From contig WNDX01000001.1 in the NCBI GenBank assembly GCA_009914615.1, positions 1-64,000 on the forward strand: a stretch of DNA of 64,000 bases, read 5' to 3'. Of the stretch, positions 10,176 through 18,750 are shown one piece after another. The position numbers were made by a program, and so were the translations under genes. Position 1 is the first letter of the stretch. Each line of letters opens with the position of its first letter. This stretch comes from Herbaspirillum frisingense. GTDB lineage: Bacteria > Pseudomonadota > Gammaproteobacteria > Burkholderiales > Burkholderiaceae_D. The notes below the pieces were generated by a model that made no database searches, was not told where the DNA came from, and was given only the letters and a program-made list of their open reading frames with translations.

Positions 10176-10359
10176 CCGGACAGCCGGACAGCCGGACAGC
10201 CGGACAGCCGGACAGCCGGACAGCCGGACAGCCGGACAGCCGGACAGCCGGACAGCCGGACAGCCGGACAGCCGGACAGCCGGACAGCCGGACAGCCGGA
10301 CAGCCGGACAGCCGGACAGCCGGACAGCCGGACAGCCAGACAGCCAGACAGCCAGACAG
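10176..10359. repeat. Octanucleotide tandem repeat (CCGGACAG)n
   Basis: Twenty perfect tandem copies of CCGGACAG occupy 10176-10335, followed by three CCAGACAG variants (10336-10359), a half unit and one CCGGTCAG. On the left the unit also occurs inside a 17-bp direct duplication, CCATACTTGCCGGACAG, at 10150-10166 and 10167-10183. On the minus strand that seed encodes LSGKYG of the MFS gene, so the array grew out of coding sequence. Because 8 is not a multiple of 3, every gain or loss of a unit shifts frame; all three frames stay open and encode the same octapeptide cycle (LSGCPAVR on the minus strand). Confidence 0.97.
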
Positions 10360-10375
10360 CCAGCCGGTCAGCGGC

Positions 10376-10450
10376 GTGGCTTGGCTTGGCTTGGCTTGGC
10401 GTGGCTTGGCGTGGCTTGGCTTGGCGTGGCTTGGCGTGGCGTGGCGTGGC
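10376..10450. repeat. Pentanucleotide tandem repeat (KTGGC)15
   Basis: Fifteen contiguous 5-mers, each TTGGC or GTGGC, fill 10376-10450, followed by two GATGGC units and a GGC run. It sits 16 bases from the octanucleotide array, inside the same MFS pseudogene, between the QISWVLTSY segment and the LSGKYG segment. Confidence 0.95.
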
Positions 10451-10726
10451 GATGGCGATGGCGGCGGCGACGCTATAAGAGGTCAGCACCCAGGAAATCT
10501 GATCCTGCGAGGCCGGCAGGTGCCGGCCATATGGGAGAGGGCGACGTTGGCGACGGTGCTGTCCAGCGTCTGCATGATGGTGGCCAGGATGATGGCCACG
10601 GTGATCAGGCCGCGATGGTCGGACTGGTCCGGGGGAGAGGCGGGCGCCGGATGGCATCCGGCTTGGCGGTGTTTGCCTCGCTCATGATGCTGCGGGCTTG
10701 GGGCCTGTTATATGGTTACCTTGATG

Positions 10727-10746
10727 ATAGTGACATACGTTACTAT
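10727..10746. promoter_or_regulatory. Putative MarR operator in front of the MFS pseudogene
   Basis: ATAGTGACATACGTTACTAT is a 20-bp imperfect palindrome with two mismatched pairs, 42 bases upstream of the MFS start codon. The core ATAGTGACATA recurs in inverted orientation upstream of the MarR gene itself (11320-11339), which is the expected pattern for an autoregulated MarR repressor and its target. Confidence 0.6.
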
Positions 10747-10753
10747 TTGGTCG

Positions 10754-10787
10754 AAAAAACGGCGGCCTTGCCGGAGCAGGGCCGCCG
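10754..10787 (-). terminator. Rho-independent terminator after the MarR gene
   Basis: On the minus strand an 8-bp perfect stem CGGCGGCC/GGCCGCCG with a 12-base loop is followed by six T residues, 14 bases after the MarR stop codon. It separates the regulator from the MFS remnant, which would then need its own promoter. Confidence 0.85.
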
Positions 10788-10800
10788 TCGTGTTCCTGTT

Positions 10801-11295
10801 TCACTCGTCCAGTTGTTGCAGCAGCTTGCGCAGCAGGCCTTCGAACTGCGTCATCTCGGCGGCCGTGAAGGCCGACCACAGGTCGCGGTATTGCTTGCGG
10901 CGCGAAGGGTGATGCTTCTTGACGAAAGCGGTGCCTTTGGCGGTCAGTTGCAGATGCACCTCGCGGCGGTCGTCCTCATTGCTGAGGCGCTTGACGAAGC
11001 CTTTCTTGTCGAGGTCGTCGGCGATGCGCGAGCAATGGGTGCGCGAGGTCAGGATATAGGTGGCCAGTTCGGACGGCTGCATGCGTCCTTCGGGCTGGCT
11101 ATAGAGCACCACCAGGGAAGTCCAGGTGGTGTAGTTCAGGCCATGCTGCTTGAGCTCGGCATCGAAATGCACGCCCAGGCTGGACCCCATGTGCATCATC
11201 AGGCGCGTGAGCACGGCTTCGCGGACGGGGGCGCCGGAAAAGCGCTTCGATATCGTCTTGATCGCCGATTCGTAGGGAGTGAAGCTGTCGCTCAT
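10801..11295 (-). CDS. MarR-family transcriptional regulator
   Basis: 164-residue winged-helix repressor. The DNA-binding part is visible as MQPSELATYILTSRTHCSRIADDLDKKG followed by the wing SNEDDRREVHLQLT; flanking helices form the dimer interface. It contains a single Cys (in SRTHCSR). A gene order of marR then emrB-like exporter is common, with the regulator sensing the exporter's substrate. Two related palindromes (10727-10746 and 11320-11339) support autoregulation plus control of the neighbour. The target exporter is a pseudogene here, so the present role is unclear. Confidence 0.9.
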   Translation of the reverse strand: MSDSFTPYESAIKTISKRFSGAPVREAVLTRLMMHMGSSLGVHFDAELKQHGLNYTTWTSLVVLYSQPEGRMQPSELATYILTSRTHCSRIADDLDKKGFVKRLSNEDDRREVHLQLTAKGTAFVKKHHPSRRKQYRDLWSAFTAAEMTQFEGLLRKLLQQLDE

Positions 11296-11319
11296 TGCTT
11301 GCCTTTGGGTGAAGTCGAG

Positions 11320-11339
11320 ATGATGACCTATGTCACTAT
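11320..11339. promoter_or_regulatory. Putative MarR operator in front of the MarR gene
   Basis: Bases 11329-11339 (TATGTCACTAT) are the exact reverse complement of the ATAGTGACATA core at 10727-10737. The 20-bp window 11320-11339 is itself a weaker palindrome. It lies 24 bases upstream of the marR start codon. Confidence 0.6.
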
Positions 11340-11478
11340 GTTGGGCTTGGGGAGAAATAATATGCAGCGATACGATCAGTATCGTTCAGGGGAGGGGGAT
11401 GTGCAAGCTGCGTGTTGGGGGTAGCGGCTTGAAGGCTGATAAACAGGCAATGAGTTTCGATTGCGCTCGATGCCATTC

Positions 11479-12196
11479 CCCATCGTCCTGGCGAAGGTCA
11501 GGACTTAGCGACGTTTGCCATGCCTCGCAAACTGCTTGTCAGGTGCGACGAGCGCCGCCGGATCCCGGCCTGCGCCGGCATGACGAGGATGTTGGCGGAG
11601 GCTGGTAGTGGATTCCGGTGACGGTCAATCCGATTCCCCGTCGTCCTGACGACGGTCAGGATCTAGCGACGTTTGCCATGCCTCGCAAACTGCTTGTCAG
11701 GTGCGACGAACGCCGCCGGATCCCGGGCTGCGCCGGCATGACGAGGATGTTGGCGAAGGCTGGTAGTGGATTCCGGTGAAGGTCAATCCGATTCCCCGTC
11801 GTGCTGACGAAGGTCTGGATCCAGCGACGTTTGCCATGCCTTGCAAACTGCTTGTCAGGTGCGACGAACGCCGCCGGATCCCGGCCTGCGCTGACATGAC
11901 GAGGATGTTGGCGGAGGCTGGTAGGGGATTCCGGTGACGGTCCATCCGATCCCCCGTCGTCCTCACGACGGTCAGGATCCAGCGACGTTTGTCATGCCTC
12001 GCAAACTGCTTGTCAGGTGGGACGAGCGCCGCTGGATCCCGGCCTGCGCCGGCATGACGAGGATGTTGCGGAGGCTGGTAGTGGATTCCGGTGACGGTCA
12101 ATCCGATTCCCCGTCGTCCTGACGACGGTCAGGACTCAGCGACGTTTGCCATGCCTCGCAAACTGCTTGTCAGGTGGGACGAGCGCCGCCGGGATG
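11479..12196. repeat. 158-bp tandem repeat, about 4.5 copies
   Basis: Units start at about 11479, 11637, 11795, 11953 and 12110 (spacings 158, 158, 158, 157), and the fifth stops after about 87 bases. Each begins near CCCGTCGTCCTGACGA, holds AGCGACGTTTGCCATGCC and CTGCTTGTCAGG, then CCGGATCCCGGCCTGCGCC. Each unit contains two ~35-bp arms that are imperfect inverted repeats of each other, with a small TTTGC...GCAAA hairpin between. The arms match the dispersed repeats at 13.2, 27.7 and 61.0 kb. This array fills most of the 957-base gap between marR and panE, and I see no gene in it. Confidence 0.95.
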
Positions 12197-12252
12197 ACGG
12201 AGGTAATAATCAGGCAGGCGATGGATCGCAAGCTGCGCCGCGGAGAGTCATC

Positions 12253-13152
12253 TCAGGCCGACGCCCGCTTGCCTTCAACCAGCTTGACCAGCGTATGCAT
12301 GGTCAGGTTGACCGGCGTAGCGATCCCCAGCGTCTGGCCGCGACGGAGGATGAAGCCGTTGAGGTGGTCGATTTCGCTGGTTTTGCCGCGCGCGATGTCC
12401 TGGGCGGTGGAGGAGTATTGGGTGGGCATGGTCTCGGCGATCCGGCGCACCGCCGCATCGACGTCGCCGGGCAGCGTGACGCCTTCGGCGGCGGCGACGG
12501 CACGGCATTCGGCGACCAGATTGCCGATCACGTCGGCCACGCCCTGGCCTTGCACGATCTTGCCGTAGGGGAGTTGGGTCACGGCCGACAGCGCGTTGTA
12601 GGCGCAGTTGAGGATGAGCTTGAGCCACAGTGCGCCGCGCACGTTGTCGGAGATCTCGGTGGGGACGCCGGCGCCGATCAGCGCCTCGGCCGCCGCGTGG
12701 CTCTGCGCCGAGGGCTCGATGACGAGTTCGCCGCGGCCGTGATGCCTGATGTGGCCGGGGCCGGCCATTTCGGTGGCGACATAGACCACGGCCGCTGCCA
12801 CCGGCTGGTTGAGGACGGTGCGCAGGCGGTCTGCATTGTCGGTGCCGTTTTGCAGCGTCAATACCAGCGTGTCGGGTTTGAGGTGCTCGCGCAGTTGGGC
12901 GCCGGCGGTTTCGGTATCGGTGGATTTGACGCAGAACAGCACCAGGTCGGCGCCCCCCGCGATGGCGGCATCGGTGTCGGCCTGGACGGGAATGGTTTCG
13001 TCGAAGCTTTGCGCTTCCAGCCGCAGGCCGCGGCGATTGAAAGCCTCGACATGCTGCGCACGGCCCACCAGCACCACTTCATGGCCGGCACGCGCCAGCA
13101 TGCCGCCGTAGTAGCAACCCACTGCGCCTGCGCCCATCACCGCGACTTTCAT
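12253..13152 (-). CDS. panE: 2-dehydropantoate 2-reductase
   Basis: 299-residue NADPH-dependent ketopantoate reductase, which forms pantoate for coenzyme A synthesis. The N-terminus has the Rossmann loop VAVMGAGAVGCYYGGMLA and the binding segment FCVKSTDTE; the C-terminal ApbA domain has WLKLILNCAYNALSAV with the catalytic Lys, and TAQDIARGKTSEIDHLNG with the substrate-binding Ser/Asn region. Several PanE-like paralogues exist in betaproteobacteria, so it may act on a related 2-keto acid. No operon partner is seen; the neighbours are repeats. Confidence 0.88.
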   Translation of the reverse strand: MKVAVMGAGAVGCYYGGMLARAGHEVVLVGRAQHVEAFNRRGLRLEAQSFDETIPVQADTDAAIAGGADLVLFCVKSTDTETAGAQLREHLKPDTLVLTLQNGTDNADRLRTVLNQPVAAAVVYVATEMAGPGHIRHHGRGELVIEPSAQSHAAAEALIGAGVPTEISDNVRGALWLKLILNCAYNALSAVTQLPYGKIVQGQGVADVIGNLVAECRAVAAAEGVTLPGDVDAAVRRIAETMPTQYSSTAQDIARGKTSEIDHLNGFILRRGQTLGIATPVNLTMHTLVKLVEGKRASA

Positions 13153-13234
13153 TGCTGCTTCTCCTTGTTGCTTGCGAAAGCGGACAGCCTAACACAGGGG
13201 CTGCGATGCTTCAGCGCGCTGCTGCCGCCCTGGA

Positions 13235-13341
13235 AAAACGTTGCCGGGTCCCGGCCTGCGCCGGGACGACGGAGGTGGTGCGCGGGCGATTCTTTGCATG
13301 TATCGCCGTCGTCCTGACGAAAGCCCGGAACCGGCGTCGTT
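13235..13341. repeat. Dispersed inverted-repeat element
   Basis: Two ~36-bp arms face each other: 13235-13273 (AACGTTGCCGGGTCCCGGCC then TGCGCCGGGACGACGG) and 13306-13341, whose reverse complement reads AACGACGCCGGTTCCGGG then CTTTCGTCAGGACGACGG. The arms match those of the 158-bp array and of the elements at 27741 and 61022. It occupies the short gap between panE and the GntR gene. Confidence 0.8.
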
Positions 13342-13402
13342 CGTCGCCGCATCGGCAAAGCCAGGTCGGAGAAAGGAATCAGCGCATCCGGACCGACACC
13401 GC

Positions 13403-14215
13403 TCAGAACTGCCTGCGCACCCGCACTGCCACGTAAGCAGGCGGCTTCGTCGTGGAAGTAGCACGCGCGCTATGCAGGCGATGCAGCGTGATCTGGTTGA
13501 CTTCCGCATGGCTGCCGTCGATGTGCTCGCCCATCAGGCGCATGGCCTGTTCGCCATCGCCGGCGGCGATGCAGCCGAGGATGGCGGCATGCTCGTCATA
13601 GGTGGAATGCAGGCAGTCGCCGTAGAGGAAATCCAGGCGTCGCACGATGCGGATGCGGTCGGTCAGGCGGTCGAAGGTGTCGGCCATTTCCTGGTTGCCG
13701 GCGGCGCGCACCAGGGTCTGGTGAAATACCTCGTCCAGCAGTGCGGCCTTGGGGCCGTCCAGTTCGCGCTGTGCCAGGGGCACGCACCACACCGCGCGCA
13801 GGCCGTCAATCACCGACAGGTCGGTGGCCTGCTCGGCATCGTGCGCGCACAGGCGACGCACCGCGTGGGTCTCGATCAGTTTGCGCATGTCATAGAGATC
13901 GGAGAAACGCTTGAAATCGATCGGCACCACCTCCCAGCCACCGCGCACGTAGCCCTGCATCAGGCCGTCGCCCTGCAGGCGCTGTAAGGCCTGGCGCACC
14001 GGGGTGCGCGAGACCTTGAAGTAGGCCGCGATCTCGGTCTCGGTGATCTGGTCGCCGGGCAAGAGGCGCATGTCGAAGATGTCCTGGCGCAGGCGCGCGT
14101 AGACATATTCCGGCAGCGATCCGTTGCGTGCCTGGCCTTCCTCGCCTTCGCCGCGATCGACGGAGACGGGGGCGGCCAGAGTGTCGGCAGGCGAGGGGGC
14201 GGCGACGCTTTTCAC
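13403..14215 (-). CDS. GntR-family regulator with FCD domain
   Basis: About 270 residues when started at GTG 14215, which lies 13 bases after the preceding stop and behind a GAGG; the longer upstream frame is only a shadow of the gamma-glutamyltransferase gene. The winged-helix HTH is LPEYVYARLRQDIF then TETEIAAYFKVSRTPVRQAL, followed by an all-helical FCD ligand domain with candidate metal ligands (Asp in LYDMRKLIETHAV, His in DEVFHQTLVRAAGN, His in YDEHAAIL, and a later HIDGSH). It is the last gene of the dipeptide/gamma-glutamyl operon and probably its local repressor; the palindrome at 21378-21387 upstream of the first gene fits an operator. Confidence 0.9.
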   Translation of the reverse strand: MKSVAAPSPADTLAAPVSVDRGEGEEGQARNGSLPEYVYARLRQDIFDMRLLPGDQITETEIAAYFKVSRTPVRQALQRLQGDGLMQGYVRGGWEVVPIDFKRFSDLYDMRKLIETHAVRRLCAHDAEQATDLSVIDGLRAVWCVPLAQRELDGPKAALLDEVFHQTLVRAAGNQEMADTFDRLTDRIRIVRRLDFLYGDCLHSTYDEHAAILGCIAAGDGEQAMRLMGEHIDGSHAEVNQITLHRLHSARATSTTKPPAYVAVRVRRQF

Positions 14216-14228
14216 GATGAGCGCATCC

Positions 14229-15848
14229 TCACCAGGCGGCGACGCAGCCGTCGGTGCGCGGCTCGGTGCCGCCGCACAGCACGCCGGCGTCGTTGCGCCA
14301 GATGATCTGGCCGCGGCCGAAGCCGAGCTGATTGCCGGACCACGACACTTCATGGCCCAGACCGGCCAGGCCGCGGAACAAGTGTTCGGCGGTGCTGTGC
14401 TCGATGGCGACCTTGTTGCCCTTTTCCCATTCCCAGCGCGGCGCGTCCAGCGAGGCTTGCGGGTTGAGGCCGAAGTCCACCGTGTTCATCACCATCTGCA
14501 CGTGGCCCTGGGGTTGCATGAAGCCGCCCATCACGCCGAACGGGCCGACTGCCTGGCCGTCCTTGGTCATGAAGCCGGGAATGATGGTGTGGTAGGGACG
14601 TTTGCCCGGCGCCAGGATGTTGGGGTGGCCGGCTTCCAGCGTGAAGTTGTTGCCGCGGTTGTGCAGCGAGATGCCGGTGCCGGGCACTACCAGGCCGGAG
14701 CCGAAGCCCATGTAGTTGCTTTGGATGAAGGACACCATGTTGCCTTCGGCGTCGGCGGTGCACAGATAGACCGTGCCGCCGCGCGAGGGATCGCCGGCCA
14801 CCGGCAGCGTGGCGCGCTCGCCGATGAGCTTGCGGCGCTCGTCGGCATAGGCGTCCGACAGCAGTTGCTCCACGGTCACCTTCATGTGGGCCGGATCGGC
14901 GATGTGCGCCAGGCCGTCCGCATAGGCCAGCTTGATGGCTTCGATCTGGCGGTGATAGGTGGCCAGCGTGTCGCGCTCGGAGAAGTCGTAGGCCTTGAGC
15001 AGGTTCAGGGCCATCAGCGCCACCATGCCGTGGCCATTGGGCGGGATCTCCCACACGTCGTAGCCGCGGTAGTTGACGCCGATGGGATCGACCCATTCCG
15101 GCTGGTAGTCAGCCAGGTCGGAGACATCCATGTAGCCGCCGGCTTCGCGGATGAAGGCCGCGGTCTTCTCGGCCAGCGCGCCGCGGTAGAAGCTCTCGGC
15201 GTTGTCGGCGGCGATCGCCTGCAGCGTGGCGGCGTGGCCGGCCGAGCGGTACAGTTCGCCGGCATTGGGTGCGCGGCCGTCGATGGAGAAGGTGTCGAAC
15301 CAGGACTGGAAATGCGCGTCCTTGAATTCGCGCTTGAAGTTCTTGTGCGCCACCTGCCAGGCATGCGCCACCACCGGCGAAACCGGGAACCCGTCCTGCG
15401 CCAGCGTGATCGCGCCGGCCATCGATTGCGTCAGCGGCAGCTTGCCGAAGCGCTTGGCCATGGCGGCCCAGGCGCTCGGGGTGCCGGGCACGGTCACCGG
15501 CAACGCGCCGAACTTCGGCACTTCCTTGTGGCCGGCGGCGGTGAGTTTCTCGACCGAGATCGCCTTGGGCGCCGGGCCGCTGGCGTTCAGGCCGTGCAGC
15601 TTGCCCTGGTGCCAGATCAGCGCGAAAGCGTCGCCGCCGATGCCGTTGGCGGTCGGCTCCACCACGGTCAGGGCGGCGGCTGCGGCGATCGCCGCATCGA
15701 TGGCATTGCCACCGCGTTGCAGCACTTCAAGTCCGGCCTGGGCGGCCAGCGGCTGCGAGGTGGCGACCATGCCGCGACGTGCATACACGGCGCTGCGGCG
15801 TGACAGGTAGGGATAGTGATTACTGTTGAATTGCGGGAAGGCAGGCAT
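14229..15848 (-). CDS. ggt: Gamma-glutamyltransferase family protein, cytosolic type
   Basis: 539-residue Ntn hydrolase that cleaves gamma-glutamyl bonds such as in glutathione. The self-processing Thr is T359 in DPSRGGTVYLCTADAEGN; other conserved pieces are ANGIGGDAFALIW, GHGMVALMALN and PFGVMGGFMQPQGH. There is no signal peptide, unlike periplasmic E. coli Ggt, so it would act on substrates brought in by the adjacent importer. It resembles the YwrD subgroup. It lies downstream of the ATPase genes and upstream of the GntR gene on the same strand. Confidence 0.92.
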   Translation of the reverse strand: MPAFPQFNSNHYPYLSRRSAVYARRGMVATSQPLAAQAGLEVLQRGGNAIDAAIAAAAALTVVEPTANGIGGDAFALIWHQGKLHGLNASGPAPKAISVEKLTAAGHKEVPKFGALPVTVPGTPSAWAAMAKRFGKLPLTQSMAGAITLAQDGFPVSPVVAHAWQVAHKNFKREFKDAHFQSWFDTFSIDGRAPNAGELYRSAGHAATLQAIAADNAESFYRGALAEKTAAFIREAGGYMDVSDLADYQPEWVDPIGVNYRGYDVWEIPPNGHGMVALMALNLLKAYDFSERDTLATYHRQIEAIKLAYADGLAHIADPAHMKVTVEQLLSDAYADERRKLIGERATLPVAGDPSRGGTVYLCTADAEGNMVSFIQSNYMGFGSGLVVPGTGISLHNRGNNFTLEAGHPNILAPGKRPYHTIIPGFMTKDGQAVGPFGVMGGFMQPQGHVQMVMNTVDFGLNPQASLDAPRWEWEKGNKVAIEHSTAEHLFRGLAGLGHEVSWSGNQLGFGRGQIIWRNDAGVLCGGTEPRTDGCVAAW

Positions 15849-15876
15849 GAGGATCTCTTTTCAAGGGGGATTCATT

Positions 15877-16833
15877 TTAGCGGTAAAGGTGGCAAGCCAC
15901 GGTTTGCCCGGCGCTCACCTTGACCGCCGCGGGCGCTTCGGTCTTGCAGATGTCCATACAGGATGGACAGCGGGGATGGAAATGACAGCCGGTCGGCGGC
16001 GCGGCCGGATTGGGGATGCTTCCCTGCAGCACGATGCGCTGGCGCTGCTGGCCGGGATGCTCGCGCGGGATCGCCGACAGCAGCGCCTGGGTATAGGGAT
16101 GGCGCGGATTGGCATAGATCTCCTCGCGCGTGCCCAGCTCCACCATGCGGCCCAGGTACATCACGCCGATGGTGTCGCTGACGTGGCGGATCACCGCCAG
16201 GTCGTGCGAGACAAACAGGTAGGTCAGGCCCAGTTCCTGTTGCAGCTCCTTGAGCAGGTTGAGGATCTGCGCCTGGATCGACACGTCCAGCGCCGACACC
16301 GCTTCGTCGGCCACCACCAGCTTGGGCCGCGTGATGATGGCGCGCGCGATGCCCACGCGCTGGCGCTGGCCGCCGGAGAATTCATGCGGATGGCGCGCGG
16401 CGTAGGCCGGGTTGAGGCCGACCATGTCGAGCGCCTCGGCCACCTTGCGCTTGCGCGTGGCGCGATCGTCCAGCCGATGCACGATCAGCGGTTCTTCCAG
16501 CACTTCGCCGATGGTCATGCGCGGGTTGAGCGAGGCATAGGGGTCCTGGAACACCATCTGCATGTGACGGCGCATGGCGCGCAGCTGGCCTTCCGGCAGG
16601 ATGGTGAGTTCCTTGCCCATGAAGCGCACGCTGCCGGCGCTGGGCTCGATCAGGCGCAGCACGCTGCGGCCGGTGGTGGACTTGCCGCAGCCTGATTCGC
16701 CCACCAGGCCCAGGGTCTGGCCTTCGCCGATGGAAAAGGAGACGTCGTCCACGGCTTTTACCGAGGGGCTGCCGGGCGTGTTGGCGCCGAAGTGTTTCTT
16801 CAGGCCGGTGACTTCAAGCAAGGGCATGTTCAT
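15877..16833 (-). CDS. Dipeptide ABC transporter ATPase, DppF/OppF type
   Basis: About 318 residues from ATG 16833, which falls 19 bases after the preceding stop; the longer frame is not needed. Walker A is [12 protein letters not shown], the Q-loop VFQDPYASLNPRM, signature [10 protein letters not shown] and Walker B LVVADEA. The oligopeptide C-terminal domain contains the Cys motif GCHFHPRCPSCMDIC, which in this family can hold an iron-sulphur cluster. It pairs with the next ATPase gene to power the two permeases. Confidence 0.92.
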   Translation of the reverse strand: MNMPLLEVTGLKKHFGANTPGSPSVKAVDDVSFSIGEGQTLGLVGESGCGKSTTGRSVLRLIEPSAGSVRFMGKELTILPEGQLRAMRRHMQMVFQDPYASLNPRMTIGEVLEEPLIVHRLDDRATRKRKVAEALDMVGLNPAYAARHPHEFSGGQRQRVGIARAIITRPKLVVADEAVSALDVSIQAQILNLLKELQQELGLTYLFVSHDLAVIRHVSDTIGVMYLGRMVELGTREEIYANPRHPYTQALLSAIPREHPGQQRQRIVLQGSIPNPAAPPTGCHFHPRCPSCMDICKTEAPAAVKVSAGQTVACHLYR

Positions 16834-16852
16834 GTCTGGCCTTTCAATGCTT

Positions 16853-17818
<966 letters not shown>

Positions 17819-17822
17819 GTCC

Positions 17823-18737
17823 TCAACGGCTCAGTTTGGGATCGAACACCTCGCGGATGCCGTCGCCCAGAAGATTGAAACCCAGCACCACCAGGAAGAT
17901 CGCCAGTCCCGGCCACATGGCCAGCATCGGCGTGGTGTTCAGATAGCCCTGGGCGATATGCAGCATGGAGCCCCAACTCGGGTCTTCCGGACGCGCGCCC
18001 AGACCGAGATAGGAGAGGCCGGCCTCGGCGATGATCGCCGTGCCCATCGCGAAGGTGGCCTGGATCACCAGCGGCGCCAGCGAGTTGGGCAGGATGTAGC
18101 GCCACATGATGCGCAGGTTGTCGGCGCCGATGGAACGCGCCGCCATCACGTAGTCGAGGTTGCGGATGGTCATGGCCTGGCCGCGCGCCAGCCGCACGAA
18201 GGATGACGTGAAGCCGATGCCCACCGCCACCATGGCGTTGTAGAAGCCGCCGCCCAGCGCTGCCGCCAGGGCCAACGCCAGGATCAGCGAAGGAAAGGCC
18301 TGCAGCGCATCGACCACGCGCATCACCACCGCATCCACCGCGCCGCGGTAGTAACCGCTGACGATGCCGATCGGCACGCCCAGCGAGAAGGCCAGGCCGA
18401 CCGCGATCAGCGCCGCCTGCAGCGAGATGCGCGAGCCGTACAGCATGCGCGTGTAGATGTCGCGCCCGAGGTCGTCGGTGCCCAGCCAGTGGGCCGCGCT
18501 GGGGCCGGCCAGGATGTTGGCGTAGTCCTGGTCGAAGATGGGATCGTAGCGGGCCAGCAGCGGGGCGGCCAGCGCCAGCAGGATCAGCAGCGTGATGATG
18601 GCGGCGCCGACCACGGCCAGGCGATTGCCGGAGAAACGGCGCAGCGTCTGGAAGCGCGGTGCGGCCGGCAGCAGGGCCTGTTGCGCGGCCTGACTGGCGG
18701 CGGCGTCGGGAGTGGTTTGGTTGGTATCGGTGCGCAT
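17823..18737 (-). CDS. Dipeptide ABC transporter permease, DppC type
   Basis: 304-residue inner-membrane permease with a cytosolic N-terminus, first membrane helix near residues 38-60, LGTDDLGRDIYTRMLYGSRIS, EAA loop MAARSIGADNLRIMWRYILP and C-terminus GIREVFDPKLSR. It lies 13 bases after the DppB-type gene in the same transcript. Confidence 0.92.
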   Translation of the reverse strand: MRTDTNQTTPDAAASQAAQQALLPAAPRFQTLRRFSGNRLAVVGAAIITLLILLALAAPLLARYDPIFDQDYANILAGPSAAHWLGTDDLGRDIYTRMLYGSRISLQAALIAVGLAFSLGVPIGIVSGYYRGAVDAVVMRVVDALQAFPSLILALALAAALGGGFYNAMVAVGIGFTSSFVRLARGQAMTIRNLDYVMAARSIGADNLRIMWRYILPNSLAPLVIQATFAMGTAIIAEAGLSYLGLGARPEDPSWGSMLHIAQGYLNTTPMLAMWPGLAIFLVVLGFNLLGDGIREVFDPKLSR

Positions 18738-18750
18738 GAGAATCCTCGGG

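Larger units (their letters stand above)
9945..10685 (-). pseudogene. Decayed EmrB/DHA2-type MFS transporter containing microsatellites
   Basis: Fragments of one drug-exporter gene can be read in several minus-strand frames. ATG 10685 starts MSEANTAKPDAIRRPP. Another frame then gives LITVAIILATIMQTLD and STVANVALSHMAG (membrane segment 1). A third gives LPASQDQISWVLTSYSVAA, the DHA2 signature. Then come the 5-bp and 8-bp repeats, then LSGKYGRKKVFMTSLVDFT and VLARLLQGLFGAAL (segments 2-4). After GAALIS it jumps to LVLLMRKQCGKLGPEVEAH, which looks like the end of the protein, so most of the interior is deleted. At least two small indels, the arrays and the deletion make it non-functional as a transporter. 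It lies directly downstream of a MarR gene that probably once controlled it. Confidence 0.75.

Noticed and set aside
10176..10450. CRISPR array
   Set aside because: Units are 5 and 8 bp with no spacers; no cas genes nearby.
10130..10657. Minus-strand frame of 175 codons with repeated LSGCPAVR
   Set aside because: It is one frame of the broken MFS gene running through the arrays, not a repeat protein with its own start site.
9676..11424. Long plus-strand frame of 582 codons with repeated DSRTAGQP
   Set aside because: It is open only because the 8-bp array has no stop in any frame; its flanks are antisense to the M55 peptidase end, MFS remnant and marR.
11479..12196. CRISPR or coding tandem-repeat protein
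   Set aside because: Units of 158 bp have no unique spacers, and the unit length is not a multiple of three, so no continuous repeat protein is encoded.
12091..13317. Plus-strand frame of 408 codons
   Set aside because: Antisense to panE in a high-GC genome; composition lacks protein-like character.
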